A stretch of DNA of 64,000 nt from JAQBQB01 sp963757185 (lineage in GTDB: Bacteria > Gemmatimonadota > Gemmatimonadetes > Gemmatimonadales > Gemmatimonadaceae). This document shows, one piece after another, positions 17,801-26,326 of the stretch (positions are counted from its first letter, which is position 1; each line of letters opens with the position of its first letter). The notes beneath the pieces are model-generated. The model saw nothing but the letters and a program-made list of their open reading frames with translations, did no database searches and was not told the DNA's origin. The position numbers were made by a program, and so were the translations under genes. The DNA lies in the NCBI GenBank assembly GCA_963757185.1, contig CAVWQI010000009.1, positions 703,982 to 767,981 on the forward strand, written 5' to 3'.

Positions 17801-19003
17801 CTAGCGGAGAGGGGCGACGACGATTGGCGCCGTCCACCGAAACGGTCCCCACTCTATAGAGAGTGTTCCGCGTCTCGTGTCGAGCCCGACGATCGCGATA
17901 GTGAACTCCTCGACCGGCGCCTCCGTCGTCTCCGTCCGCAGATGCACCGTCCCGAGGTCGCGCGCGCCGTCGTATTCCGTGCCCCACTGCCCACTCTGCT
18001 TGTTGACGATCAGGTCGGCGGTCCCGTTCGCATGCGGCACCGTCCAAAGCGTGTACGTTCCGGCCGGAACGGCGAGTCCAGCGAGCGTGATCGGCGCCGA
18101 CGTCGTGAATTGCGTCGCCGCGTTCGCGCCCGTGCGCCACACGTAGTCGAACGGCACGACGTCGCCGAGCAGTTTGCGCCCGCGGGCGAGCGGCCGGCCG
18201 TAGTCGACGGCGAACGTCGCCGAGCCGACGGTCGCGCGCGCCGTGTCGCGTACACTGAGCTGCTTCGCGCCGCCGTTCTTGGACTCGAGGGCGGCGAACC
18301 GTGTGGCGATCTCCTGAACATTTGCCTGTTCGCTCGAGCGCGTCACGTCGACCTTGTACGTCGTTCGAGCGCCGGAGTACGCGAGCAGCCGATGGCTCGA
18401 GTCGAGCGTCGCCTGACCGACGCCGGAGAGCCAGTCGTGCCACACTTCGGCTTTGTTGCCCGGCAAGCGGCGCACGGTGGCGTGCGCCAAGGGAAACCGG
18501 TCGAACTCGCGGTCGACGTAGAACTGCCGCAGCCGCACTGTGTCGGCCGCCGGCGTGGGCGACGTCGACGGCTGCGCCAGCGCCGCCGCGAAGTAGCGCT
18601 CGTACATGCTGTACATCTGTGGCACGTGTGCGACGACGGGTTCGGGTCCGTGCGCGAAGGCCCAGCGCGTGTAGGCCGTCGAATCCCGCTTTGTCATGAG
18701 CACCGAATCGCGCGTCACGTCGACGACGACATGGCGCTCGCGCTGCTTCGGCGGCTCGCTCGGCGTCGTGATGTCCATGACGAGTCGGCGAATGCCGCCG
18801 TCGGGGGCGAGCGTGACGTCGGCGTGCCGCTCGCGTACGCGCGGGAACCTGTCGACGGCGTCGATGGTCAGGTTGTTCCCGCGGCGCAGGACGCTCTCGA
18901 CGGAAATCGTGTCGTCGCCGAGTCGGGTGATGAATCCGTAGCGTTCAGCGGGCTGGCTCGAGCAGGCGGCGAGCGCGCAGCACGCGAGGAGAGCTCGTCT
19001 CAT
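17801..19003 (-). CDS. DUF2911-containing lipoprotein
   Basis: 400 residues from the ATG at 19003 (MRRALLACCALAACSS), which gives a lipoprotein signal with lipobox LAAC; a more upstream start adds a charged leader and is unlikely. The C-terminal third is DUF2911: VDYGRPLARGRKLLG, FDYVWRTGANAATQF, LAGLAVPAGTYTLWTVP, NKQSGQWGTEYD and a final EFTIAIVG-x10-EWGPF. The N-terminal 230 residues are a beta-rich domain of unknown type. It should sit in the outer or inner membrane facing the periplasm. Function unknown. Same strand as, and upstream of, the Uma2 gene (about 195 bases apart). Confidence 0.82.
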   Translation of the reverse strand: MRRALLACCALAACSSQPAERYGFITRLGDDTISVESVLRRGNNLTIDAVDRFPRVRERHADVTLAPDGGIRRLVMDITTPSEPPKQRERHVVVDVTRDSVLMTKRDSTAYTRWAFAHGPEPVVAHVPQMYSMYERYFAAALAQPSTSPTPAADTVRLRQFYVDREFDRFPLAHATVRRLPGNKAEVWHDWLSGVGQATLDSSHRLLAYSGARTTYKVDVTRSSEQANVQEIATRFAALESKNGGAKQLSVRDTARATVGSATFAVDYGRPLARGRKLLGDVVPFDYVWRTGANAATQFTTSAPITLAGLAVPAGTYTLWTVPHANGTADLIVNKQSGQWGTEYDGARDLGTVHLRTETTEAPVEEFTIAIVGLDTRRGTLSIEWGPFRWTAPIVVAPLR

Positions 19004-19150
19004 GGATCCACGTTCCAGCGACAGGCCGCGACTGCGCAAGGCGCTCAGCGCTCGACGCGTGTAATGAATGCGTCAGGTATTTGGTCGCCGGCGGTAGATT
19101 CATCGGGCACGCGATGAGATGATGACGCCATTCGGGAGGGAGATCCTACG

Positions 19151-19534
19151 ATGGACGACATGGGAACGTTCAGAACCGATGTCGAAATCGAGAATCCGGC
19201 CAAACCCGGAGCACGCCGAACCATTGCGAACGCGCTCGTCGACACGGGTGCAGAGCTGTCGTGGTTTCCTCGCACGGTTCTCGAGGAACTCGGTGTCGAG
19301 CGACTCAAGCTCTGGCACTTCAGGCAGGCCGACGGAACTGTGCTGGCTCGATGGACGGGTGCTGTCCGTCTCGGCGTCGCAGACGTTTGGACTGTCGACG
19401 AAGTCGTATTCGGTGAGGCGCGGGATCTCGTACTGCTCGGAGCGAGGTCGCTCGAGGGTTTGAACCTGCGTGTAGAGCCAGCGACGAAGCGTCTAGTGGA
19501 CGCCGGACCCGCGCCGGCGGCGGCCGCAGCGTAG
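19151..19534 (+). CDS. Retropepsin-like aspartic protease-fold protein
   Basis: 127 residues, ATG at 19151 preceded by GGGAGGGAGATCC. The active-site motif DTGAELSWFP appears near residue 32, and a second hydrophobic-glycine motif VLLGARSLEGLNL near residue 97. This is the architecture of single-domain clan AA (retropepsin-like) proteins, which act as dimers with one Asp-Thr-Gly each. There is no signal peptide. The family is common in bacteria as a small cytoplasmic protein; some members work with nuclease or toxin partners, but no partner is visible here. The tail is a run of alanines and prolines. Confidence 0.75.
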   Translation: MDDMGTFRTDVEIENPAKPGARRTIANALVDTGAELSWFPRTVLEELGVERLKLWHFRQADGTVLARWTGAVRLGVADVWTVDEVVFGEARDLVLLGARSLEGLNLRVEPATKRLVDAGPAPAAAAA

Positions 19535-19848
19535 ATCTATCCAGAACTCTCGTACACAGGAAGACTTAAGACCCGGAAGCGAGTGTTCTCCGCCCGGTCG
19601 GACTTCAGCGATACGCAAAGTCGCCATGCGCTGCGATGCAGCCAGAGTCCTGAGCGCGGTCCGGAAATCTATGACAGAGAATGTCGTTGCTTCGCCGCGC
19701 AGCTCATGAAGTGGCGAACCGGCGGCGTCGGCATGACGAGGACTGGCAGCGATCCTCATCGGGCGGTAACGTCGGGTGGCACCGAGCAACCGCGCAGCAC
19801 GTCCTGACCGAACGCATACCTACTCAACGAAATGGCGGAGGCCGATCA

Positions 19849-20307
19849 ATGCATCGCATTCTGCTCCTCGTTCTCGGCGGCGCGGCCTACACTGCGGCGT
19901 CACCGCGAGTTCCGACGCATGCCGACGACGCCTGCGCGCTGCTCACGCCAGCGCTGATCGCGAAGACGACGATTCTCACCGTCGGTGATCCGGCGCCAGG
20001 CAAACCAATCCCCGGAGTCTTGGCCCGGTGTACCTGGGAGGGGTCCAACTCCACGCGAGTCATCGTCACTCTTGCCGACGCGAAGCACATGGACATTACC
20101 GTGCGCGCAACGGAGAAGAGCGGCGGCGAGGACATCACTGGGATCGGGACCAAGGCGGTCGGCACCAAAGGCGCGGGGGCCTTCGGTGGCGGCTACATCG
20201 TGAGCGTCCTCGATGCGAAGGGCGGGTTCGGGGTCAGCATACTTGGCCCGGGTGGAACGCGCGACCGCGCCATCGACCTGGCCAAATTGGTCGAGAGTCG
20301 CCGATAG
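19849..20307 (+). CDS. Exported DUF3558-like protein
   Basis: 152 residues. The ATG at 19849 has GGAGG eight bases upstream and opens a signal peptide (MHRILLLVLGGAAYTAAS). The mature start DDACALLTPALIAKTTI, followed 25 residues later by a second Cys in ARCTWEGSN, resembles DUF3558-type proteins, in which two cysteines bracket a C-A-L-L-T helix. The rest is a small alpha-beta domain with D-I-T-G-I-G-T-K-A and a C-terminal helix. Function unknown. It precedes another small exported gene on the same strand. Confidence 0.6.
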   Translation: MHRILLLVLGGAAYTAASPRVPTHADDACALLTPALIAKTTILTVGDPAPGKPIPGVLARCTWEGSNSTRVIVTLADAKHMDITVRATEKSGGEDITGIGTKAVGTKGAGAFGGGYIVSVLDAKGGFGVSILGPGGTRDRAIDLAKLVESRR

Positions 20308-20356
20308 GGTCGCTTCGCGGACAGGATGGAGAACGCCGGCCGAGGTATTTGGTCTC

Positions 20357-20885
20357 ATGCAGCCAGTCCTACGAACTGCCGTCACGCTGCTGTTGACGAC
20401 GACAACAACACTGCTTCCGGCCCAAGCCTCGGGATATTCCACCGGCGGGACCGAACTCTCTCCGCGGGTCTCGACCTCCTACCTCGCCGCGTCGCTCACG
20501 GAAGCGTCACGCGAGACTCGTGGAGGCCGTCCTCGGGCGAGATTCCACCGTCGCCGCCTTCTGGCGCGTCGGGGCGCTTGGCGCCCCGACGGACGTCCTT
20601 GTCCCGATTTCTCCGCGAACCGTGGCGTTGGCGTCGCCTGCCGAGTTTCAACCGGATCTCGCAGCCGTGGACGGTCCGTTCGAGTGTAGCGGGCCCGAGG
20701 CCATCGGTCAGAGTGCGATGGGACGCCCGTTGGTCGGCGCAGACGCGATCGCCTACACCGCGGCGTTTCCGAGCAAATCGGACACGAAAGCAACGGTGGT
20801 GGTCATGGTCGACCCGGCTGGGGGAATCATTCGATACTCGGAGCGACGCGGTCCCCGTTCTCGCGCAGTGCGCAGGAGGACTTAA
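20357..20885 (+). pseudogene. Small exported hypothetical protein, frameshifted
   Basis: The frame from the ATG at 20357 gives a signal peptide (MQPVLRTAVTLLLTTTTTLL...AQA) and runs into LAASLTEASRET. At about 20517 the sense continues one frame over as EAVLGRDSTVAAFWRVGALG, then FQPDLAAVDGPFECSG, and ends at 20885. Together this is about 175 residues. One extra base near 20517 would account for the break. No family recognised. It is convergent with the DUF2911 gene; the two ends overlap by a few bases. Confidence 0.5.
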
Positions 20886-21424
20886 GAGCCGACCTTGAAA
20901 GGAATCGTCGCCACGGTGGTGCCCCACGCCACGTGGAGCTCAGGCTTCTTGGCGTCGATTGTGAGCGTCACCTGTTCCACCGGCGCGCTCGCCTTGGAGA
21001 CCGTCATCGGCGCTCGGCCGATCTCGAGCTTCGGCTGGTACGGTACGCCCCACTGGTCTGGCGCATCGAGTTTGCCGATGATCAACTGCCAGGCCTTCGC
21101 CCCCGGCTCCGTGTTGATCGTGTAGCTGCCGGGCTGGAGATGCAGCGCTCCAAAGGTGAGCGGCTTGTCGGTGGTGATGACGGTCGCCTCGTCGGCACCG
21201 GTGCGCCACGGTTCGCCGACCGGCATCATTTGAGATTCCGGGCGCTTCTTCAAGAACGGACGACCGTACGCGATCGAGATGGTCGCGCCGTTCACCGTCC
21301 ACGTGGTTTTCTCGTGCGGACTTCCGCCCTGTCCGACGCCCATCGAGACAGTCGTTTGCGCCGCGGCAATGGACGACACAGTGGCGGACGCGAGGACGGC
21401 GAGCATCGAGCGCGAGACTTTCAT
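20882..21424 (-). CDS. DUF2911-containing exported protein
   Basis: 180 residues with a signal peptide (MKVSRSMLAVLASATVSSIAAAQ). DUF2911 covers the rest: ISIAYGRPFLKKR, PVGEPWRTGADEATVI, FGALHLQPGSYTINTE, WGVPYQPKLEIGR and the closing V-T-L-T-I-D-A-K. The family is periplasmic and of unknown function; length is normal. Same strand as the Uma2 gene upstream (25-base gap), which repeats the pairing seen at 17.1-19.0 kb. Confidence 0.85.
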   Translation of the reverse strand: MKVSRSMLAVLASATVSSIAAAQTTVSMGVGQGGSPHEKTTWTVNGATISIAYGRPFLKKRPESQMMPVGEPWRTGADEATVITTDKPLTFGALHLQPGSYTINTEPGAKAWQLIIGKLDAPDQWGVPYQPKLEIGRAPMTVSKASAPVEQVTLTIDAKKPELHVAWGTTVATIPFKVGS

Positions 21425-21449
21425 GAGGAGCTCCGAAGAAGGTCAAATG

Positions 21450-21992
21450 TCAATCGATGAAGATATCGGACAGCTTGATCTCGAGTGCCTCCGTCGCCTC
21501 CGCCGGATACCACACTAGCGTGTCGCGGACAGTGCGATCCAACTCGTTCCGCTCGATGACGGTAACGGTCTTCTGCTCGGGATCCACGATCCAGTACTCT
21601 TGAATGCGCGCGTCGCCGTAGAGCGTCCGCTTCTCCTTCCGATCGCGGCTGCGCGTCGACGGCGACAGGACCTCGACGATCAGCGACGGGAGCGGGGCCG
21701 TGGCCCAATCGGTGTTGGCCTCGCGCGACGGGCGCCGAACCATGAGGTCCGGCTCGACTTCCGAGTCCTCGAACCGCACCACGGCACGCGGATGGTAGAC
21801 GAGCCCGAGCCCGTTCGCGACGACGTATGGCGAGAGCACAGCCGACAACGCGGCGAGGATCGACTCGTGTTGCCAGGTCGGGGCTGGCGTCACGAAGAGC
21901 CCTCCCCGAACGACCTCGTACTTGTTGCCGTCGTCCGGCAGGCTGTGCAATTCGTCGAGCGTCCAGCGCTTGGTATCAATCGCCACGAGCAT
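21450..21992 (-). CDS. Uma2-family PD-(D/E)XK nuclease-like protein (DUF820)
   Basis: 180 residues, ATG at 21992. It carries IDTKRWTLDELHSLPDDG at the start, then HESILAALSAVLSPYV, VEPDLMVRRPS, PSLIVEVLSPSTRSRD and YWIVDPEQKTV. The putative metal-binding residues (D of EPDL, E of VEV) are kept. It is clearly related to the Uma2 protein at 17.1 kb, and the two genes have related neighbours, so a local duplication of the pair is likely. Confidence 0.87.
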   Translation of the reverse strand: MLVAIDTKRWTLDELHSLPDDGNKYEVVRGGLFVTPAPTWQHESILAALSAVLSPYVVANGLGLVYHPRAVVRFEDSEVEPDLMVRRPSREANTDWATAPLPSLIVEVLSPSTRSRDRKEKRTLYGDARIQEYWIVDPEQKTVTVIERNELDRTVRDTLVWYPAEATEALEIKLSDIFID

Positions 21993-22220
21993 GATCCATC
22001 CTTCCTCGGCGAGGAGTCGGCCGCGAGCATGCGCCGAAGGTGTGAGCTCGCGCCGCGGGGAGTGTCATCACGCGAACGCAAGTACGATCATGGTACCGCG
22101 CGGGCTCCCGCCGAGCATACGCTCGGCGTAAGCGCCGAGTCAAGGCGCCCACCCATCGTGCGGGCGGCTCGGTGCAGCAAGCCGCCCGCACGGAATCGTT
22201 GGTCTACTTCGCGATGTGTT

Positions 22221-22994
22221 CTACGCCGCCGGTGCAGCGGGTGCGGCCGGCGCCGTCGTCACGGGTGCCGGCGCGCTGGACGACGGCGGTGGAATAGGAG
22301 CTGGGGCCGGGCTGAGCGCTCGCGCCGCCTGTTCCACCCCGACGACCGGCCCGCCCCTCGAGTCGACCCGCCGCGCCTTCCTCCACTCGGCCAGCGAGCC
22401 GCTATGCGCGGCGTCCGCCGAGAGAATCGGTACGACGAAGTCGTTGAGCGCCTTGAACGCCAGGCGGGCGCGGTTCTCGAGGTCCTTGAGCGTGCCGGTG
22501 GCGCTGGAACGCTGACCCCGCGCCGCCGCCCGCGTGTCGATCGACGTTTTCACCGCGTCGGCCGCGGCCGTGAGGTTCGCGATGAAGTCCTGCGACAGCC
22601 CCGCGTCGATGAACACCTGTGCGTACGGCTGCGCCGCCTCGGCCATGCCGTGCGCGTGGGCGAGCAGACTGACGATGCGGGTGTTCGGACTCGGCATCGT
22701 CATCGCTTGGAAGTTGGGGACGGTCCTCAACTTCGCCCGCGCGACCGACGCGATCGGCTGCATGTGATTCAACCGCAGCGCCAGACGCAGCGCGCGCTGC
22801 TTGGCGGTCTCTCCGATCGCGTTGACGCGCCCCGCGGCCTGTTGGCCGCCGCTGTTGCCGAGCGCATCGACGATCGCGTCGAGGTCGGCGCGCATTCCCG
22901 ACTTGTTGATGGTGCCCAACAGTGCGTCGTTGGTGATCAAGAACGCCTGGATGCGACGTCCCGTGTTGTAGATCCGTTCTTGTAAACTGTTCAA
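22221..22994 (-). CDS. Helical hypothetical protein with proline-alanine tail
   Basis: 257 residues. No signal peptide. The first 210 residues are predicted to be almost all helix (MNSLQERIYNTGRRIQAFLI, RALRLALRLNHMQPIASVAR, DFIANLTAAADAVKTSIDTR), and the last 40 are a low-complexity A/P/S linker. I do not recognise a named family; similar helical proteins with this start occur in Acidobacteria and Gemmatimonadota genomes as hypotheticals, as far as I recall. The gene stands next to the large non-coding repeat region, in which its promoter must lie. Confidence 0.6.
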   Translation of the reverse strand: MNSLQERIYNTGRRIQAFLITNDALLGTINKSGMRADLDAIVDALGNSGGQQAAGRVNAIGETAKQRALRLALRLNHMQPIASVARAKLRTVPNFQAMTMPSPNTRIVSLLAHAHGMAEAAQPYAQVFIDAGLSQDFIANLTAAADAVKTSIDTRAAARGQRSSATGTLKDLENRARLAFKALNDFVVPILSADAAHSGSLAEWRKARRVDSRGGPVVGVEQAARALSPAPAPIPPPSSSAPAPVTTAPAAPAAPAA

Positions 22995-23241
22995 GTGTCC
23001 TCCGACACATGAGTGATTGGATGAACTGCCGTCGAGCTGTCTTGCAGTCCTCTTGAACTGCGCTTCCGAACAATTGATGCCGTCGATCTGCCTCCTTGAA
23101 TGCCGTTTCGGTGAGTTGACGCTCGTTTCAGACGTGTCGACGTCGTCGTCACGAGCTCCAACGTGAGCGGTTCATGCGGCGATTGTGTGGCACCTCCTTG
23201 TGATGGGCGTTGAGATCGGCCGGATGCAGACCGTTCCGCGC

Positions 23242-23367
23242 CGAGTGAACGGCGAACTGCGTCGAGTGAGCGACGAAGGCCGTCGAGTGAAGGGTGAACA
23301 CCGTCGAGTGAAGGGTGAACACGGGGGAGTGAACGACGAACGCGGTTGAGTGAATGCGTTCGGTGGT
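23242..23367. repeat. Six-unit 21-bp tandem repeat
   Basis: Units begin at 23242, 23263, 23284, 23305, 23326 and 23347, each exactly 21 bases. The core is GAGTGAAC/G followed by G-x-C/T-GAAC. Units 3 and 4 are identical over 18 bases (CGAGTGAAGGGTGAACAC); outer units are diverged. Because 21 is a multiple of three, one minus-strand frame stays open across the array with heptapeptides such as TVFTLHS, but no good start or signal supports translation. Confidence 0.8.
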
Positions 23368-23693
23368 CGAACGATCGCGTCGACCTCGAGAACGCCGCGT
23401 TAGCGCTCGCGAATGGTCGCGGAGCGGTCGATGGCGACTTTCGATTGTCGAGTGGATGTGAACGGCGAGGAACGGCCGTTCGCGCTTCTGCGCCGGGAGG
23501 CGGGCGAGAACTTCGCGATACGCGCCTCTCTACTTATATCTTGTCGCCGGACGGCGTTTTGGCGTCAGGGCAATTTTTGCCGGCTGTAAAAGCCTCATTG
23601 AAGAACTTTAGCTGGCCGCGATCGGACACGATGACCCGTTTTTGCTGGCGGCCGAGCCCACAAGACCGCGAAATTCCGCGATTCGCGGGCGCT

Positions 23694-23756
23694 CTCTCCT
23701 AGACGATCTAGGCGAAGTCGTGTGCTGCGGGTCTTTGCCTAGTCGATCTAGGAGAG
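23694..23756. repeat. 24-base imperfect inverted repeat with nested CTAG palindromes
   Basis: The left arm (23694-23717) and right arm (23733-23756) are complementary at about 20 of 24 positions, and 15 bases separate them. Each arm itself contains a near-palindrome, CCTAGACGATCTAGG or CCTAGTCGATCTAGG. CTAG is normally rare in bacterial DNA, yet it occurs four times in 60 bases here. It could be a transcription terminator or a protein-binding or recombination site. Confidence 0.6.
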
Positions 23757-23867
23757 CTCGTTTTCTCGCCGGACGTTATCCGTCGCCAGACGGACTTAAC
23801 TCCCGGCATCGCCGAGCCGCCGCCGTCGGCCGAGGCGTCATTGCAGCGGGTCCCTGATCTTCTAAAA

Positions 23868-23879
23868 GTTCAATTGAAC
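23868..23879. promoter_or_regulatory. 12-base perfect palindrome upstream of padR
   Basis: GTTCAATTGAAC is a perfect palindrome about 230 bases before the padR start. It lies inside a motif (AAAAG, then TCA, TTGAA and GACTTTA) that has a weaker copy near 23585. It is a candidate operator only. Confidence 0.35.
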
Positions 23880-24109
23880 GACTTTATACGCCGGCGTGAC
23901 GCTCGCGTGACGTTTATAACCTCTGACGACGGTTAGGGGGTGCCACCAAAACGCGGTCGGCGGATAAGTAATAAGTAGAGAGGCTCGAGTCGCCGAATTC
24001 GGAGCGTGTGGAGGAAGGCGACCCACCACGGCCGATCCCTCGCCTTTCTCTCTTCCCGATCTAGAACCGTCGGAGTAGTCTCTCCACTCGCCCACCCAGG
24101 AGACCCCCT

Positions 24110-24448
24110 GTGCAGGTCGCCGAACTGCTCCCCGGCACCCTCGACTTGCTGGTGCTCAAAGCCGTGTCGCTCGGGCCGCTGCACGGGTACGGCATTCTTC
24201 TTCGGATCGAGACGATCTCGAAGGGTTGCTTCGCGCTCGAACAGGGAACGGTCTACCCTGCCCTTTACCGACTCGAGGATCGTAAGCTGCTCAAATCCGA
24301 GTGGGGGGAGTCGGAGAACAACCGCCGCGCGAAGTTCTACTCACTCACGGCGGCGGGGCGGAAGGAATTGACCGAAGGGAAGAATCGGTGGCATGACGTC
24401 ATTGCCGGGATGACGGCGGCGTTGCGGGCCACCGGAGACTCGCTGTAA
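24110..24448 (+). CDS. PadR-family transcriptional regulator
   Basis: 112 residues from a GTG at 24110 with AGGAG about seven bases upstream. It has the complete PadR winged helix: LLPGTLDLLVLKAVSLGPLH, GYGILLRIE, LEQGTVYPALYRLEDRKLL and the wing ENNRRAKFYSLTAAGRKEL. This is the short PadR subtype that in Acidobacteria and Gemmatimonadota usually stands beside an ADOP/FtsX permease. Here the nearest such permease is at 55.7 kb, so this copy is an orphan. Target genes unknown. Confidence 0.92.
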   Translation: MQVAELLPGTLDLLVLKAVSLGPLHGYGILLRIETISKGCFALEQGTVYPALYRLEDRKLLKSEWGESENNRRAKFYSLTAAGRKELTEGKNRWHDVIAGMTAALRATGDSL

Positions 24449-24519
24449 GAGCGGGAATGAGACGCGGATTGCTCCCAATTCCCGCGTGGGCAATGTGCGA
24501 TCGTGGCTAGGTGATCGCG

Positions 24520-25110
24520 CTATCCGTGGGTCTGCAAACGTAGGCCGAGGTGCCAGGTCATCACGGTCAGCCGATCCCCTCGGTAGTTGGGCAAAACGCC
24601 GGCGCGCCAACCGGCGACAACGGCCAGCCAGGACGTCGGAGCCATCGCAACATCGATCGCGGTCATTGGCGCGCCGAGGCGCGTATTGCTGACGCTGTAG
24701 GCAGCCACACCCGCGTTCACACGCAGCTGAACGACGTCAGCTGCACCCAACGCGACGCCGACGAGTCCAACCGGCCCACTGATGGAGGGGAAGTCGGGCG
24801 TACAAGCGCCGCCGGGAGAGTTCACGCGACAAAGGTCGGCATGCGCAGCGATGTTCCCCGACCAATCGTAGCTCACCTCAGCATCAAGGCCGATTCCGCG
24901 TCGCAGAGGTTTGCCAACGCTGGCGGCAATTTCCGCGACCGGATTCGAGCGGTTGACGAAATCGCCGCCCCCTCCGTGGCTGAGCCCGATAAACGCGTCT
25001 GTCGCCCAAACGACGCCGGTTTGGGCCTTCGCCGTGTGAACCATCACCAACGCCGCGATCGTGGCGACGAGTCGAACGTGGCCGTTGCCGCGCGAACAAA
25101 AGAGATTCAT
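24520..25110 (-). CDS. Exported outer-membrane-barrel-like protein, copy 1 of a local family
   Basis: 196 residues. The ATG at 25110 follows GGAGGCGCCA and opens a signal peptide (MNLFCSRGNGHVRLV...AKAQ). The mature protein has alternating short hydrophobic strands (TGVVWATDAFIGLS, GLDAEVSYDWSG, ISGPVGLVGVALG, VVQLRVNAGVAAYS) and ends WHLGLRLQTHG, as expected of a small beta-barrel. It has an intact paralogue at 39559-40146 and a truncated one at about 45119-45270. Family unnamed to my knowledge. Confidence 0.65.
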   Translation of the reverse strand: MNLFCSRGNGHVRLVATIAALVMVHTAKAQTGVVWATDAFIGLSHGGGGDFVNRSNPVAEIAASVGKPLRRGIGLDAEVSYDWSGNIAAHADLCRVNSPGGACTPDFPSISGPVGLVGVALGAADVVQLRVNAGVAAYSVSNTRLGAPMTAIDVAMAPTSWLAVVAGWRAGVLPNYRGDRLTVMTWHLGLRLQTHG

Positions 25111-25240
25111 GTTGGCGCCTCCGGCTTGAACGGTGATCGGCGGACGAAGGTGAAGCAAGCCACGCCGGCGTCGGCCCCAGGCGATTACATGACCGGTCCA
25201 CAACAACAGGCAGCGACAGCCGGGCGATGAGGCGTAGATC

Positions 25241-25892
25241 ATGACCAAGACTTCTGTCAGAACTCGTACATTGGTCGTTGCTCACATGCTCATCGGCACG
25301 TGCCTCGCGGCACAGACCAGCGTCAGCGTGGGGCCGTACGTCGGGTATTACCGTCCTTTTGGGCATTTCGACCCCGCATCGGTGGTACATCACCGGTATG
25401 CCCACGACGCCGCAGGATCTCAGCGGCGCGGCGTTCGGCGGCGAAGCGGATGCGTGGTTCGGGCGGCGCCTGGGGGCTTCGATCGAGGCCGGCGTGTCGC
25501 AGGGCACCGTTCCGGCCCAGCAAACGCCCGAAGGAGTTCACGCGCCCACATCCGCGCACGTCGAGACTGTCGTCGCACAGGCGCTCGTCGCGCTGCCACG
25601 AGGCGTTGGAACGCGTTCGTGGATCAGCGCGGGCCTCGGGATGGTGCGGCACGCCGGCAACGCGTATGTGAGCGTTGGCCCGGCGTCGGAAGGTGCCGGA
25701 GTCCTTGGCGCCGGGAGCAGCTGGGATATGAATGACCACATGGCGATTGCAGCTGGAATAACGACGTTGTGGTACATGCTCGATATTCCCATGCCGGCGC
25801 AGTTCCGACAGAATCCCGGCAGCCTGGAGCGTGGCCTGCAGATAGACGCCACGTTCCGCGTCGGTGCCCGCTGGACGATGAGGTGGCGCTAG
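25241..25892 (+). pseudogene. Outer-membrane-barrel-like exported protein, frameshifted
   Basis: The ATG at 25241 gives a signal peptide (LVVAHMLIGTCLAAQ) and the strand SVSVGPYVGYYRPFGHFDP. At about 25382 the sense moves one frame to WYITGMPTTPQDLSGAAFGG, AWFGRRLGASIEAGVSQ and so on, ending LQIDATFRVGARWTMRWR. One extra G near 25382 explains the break. The amphipathic strands and the closing R-W-x-W/R indicate an 8-stranded outer-membrane barrel. Whether the break is real decay or an assembly error cannot be told. Confidence 0.55.
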
Positions 25893-25909
25893 GCGTCTGG
25901 GTCGATGAT

Positions 25910-26326
25910 ATGAGAGTCTCGCCATTTCGCATCGTTCTCGTTACTCTCGCCGCGAGCCTCATCGGCGCGCTCTGCGGGGCCGTGCTCGGCGGCCTCGCCA
26001 CCGCGACGCATCCACCGCCGGGCCTTGTGTTGCCGCGAGCGTTCGTCTTTCGTTTTCTGCTTTTCGCGTTCAGTTTCGGTGCCTTCGGCGGAAGTATCCT
26101 CGGCGCGGTCCTCGCGCCCGCGCTGAGCTGGATCTTGCTGCGCCGCGTGCCACTGCATCGGGCGATTCGCGGAACGGCACTCGGGGTAGCACTGGGCCTC
26201 ACTGCAGGGCTCTTCGTGCCCATGGATTGGGCCCTGTTGCTCGGCCTGATCGGCTTTGTGATCACTGGCGGCGCGCCTTGGTGGGTGAGCCGCTCCAAAC
26301 TCGACTCTCCCGAACCCGCCGTATAA
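25910..26326 (+). CDS. Small four-helix inner membrane protein
   Basis: 138 residues from the ATG at 25910. Four hydrophobic helices: FRIVLVTLAASLIGALCGAV, FRFLLFAFSFGAFGGSILGA, IRGTALGVALGLTAGLFV and ALLLGLIGFVITGGAPWWV. No charged active site is evident, and no family is recognised. It starts 17 bases after the frameshifted barrel gene. Confidence 0.55.
   Translation: MRVSPFRIVLVTLAASLIGALCGAVLGGLATATHPPPGLVLPRAFVFRFLLFAFSFGAFGGSILGAVLAPALSWILLRRVPLHRAIRGTALGVALGLTAGLFVPMDWALLLGLIGFVITGGAPWWVSRSKLDSPEPAV

Larger units (their letters stand above)
22995..24109. other. 1.1-kb non-coding stretch with tandem and inverted repeats
   Basis: No convincing gene is seen on either strand. The stretch holds six 21-bp tandem repeats (23242-23367), a 24-base inverted repeat (23694-23756), a perfect 12-base palindrome GTTCAATTGAAC (23868-23879), and two related AT-rich motifs near 23585 and 23861. 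It must contain the promoter of the helical protein (reading left) and of padR (reading right), but its length is unusual for this compact genome. A regulatory RNA or a site for a DNA-binding protein is possible. Confidence 0.6.

Noticed and set aside
17073..18443. A 456-codon minus-strand frame covering the Uma2 gene and more
   Set aside because: Only the last 177 codons match a family (Uma2). The upstream 279 are an arginine-rich antisense or off-frame shadow of the DUF2911 gene.
23242..23367. CRISPR array in the 21-bp repeats
   Set aside because: The units follow each other directly without spacers of constant length, they are diverged, and there are no cas genes.
22995..24109. Replication origin in the repeat-rich gap
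   Set aside because: There is no dnaA, dnaN or rep gene nearby, no cluster of DnaA boxes, and no strong AT-rich unwinding region.
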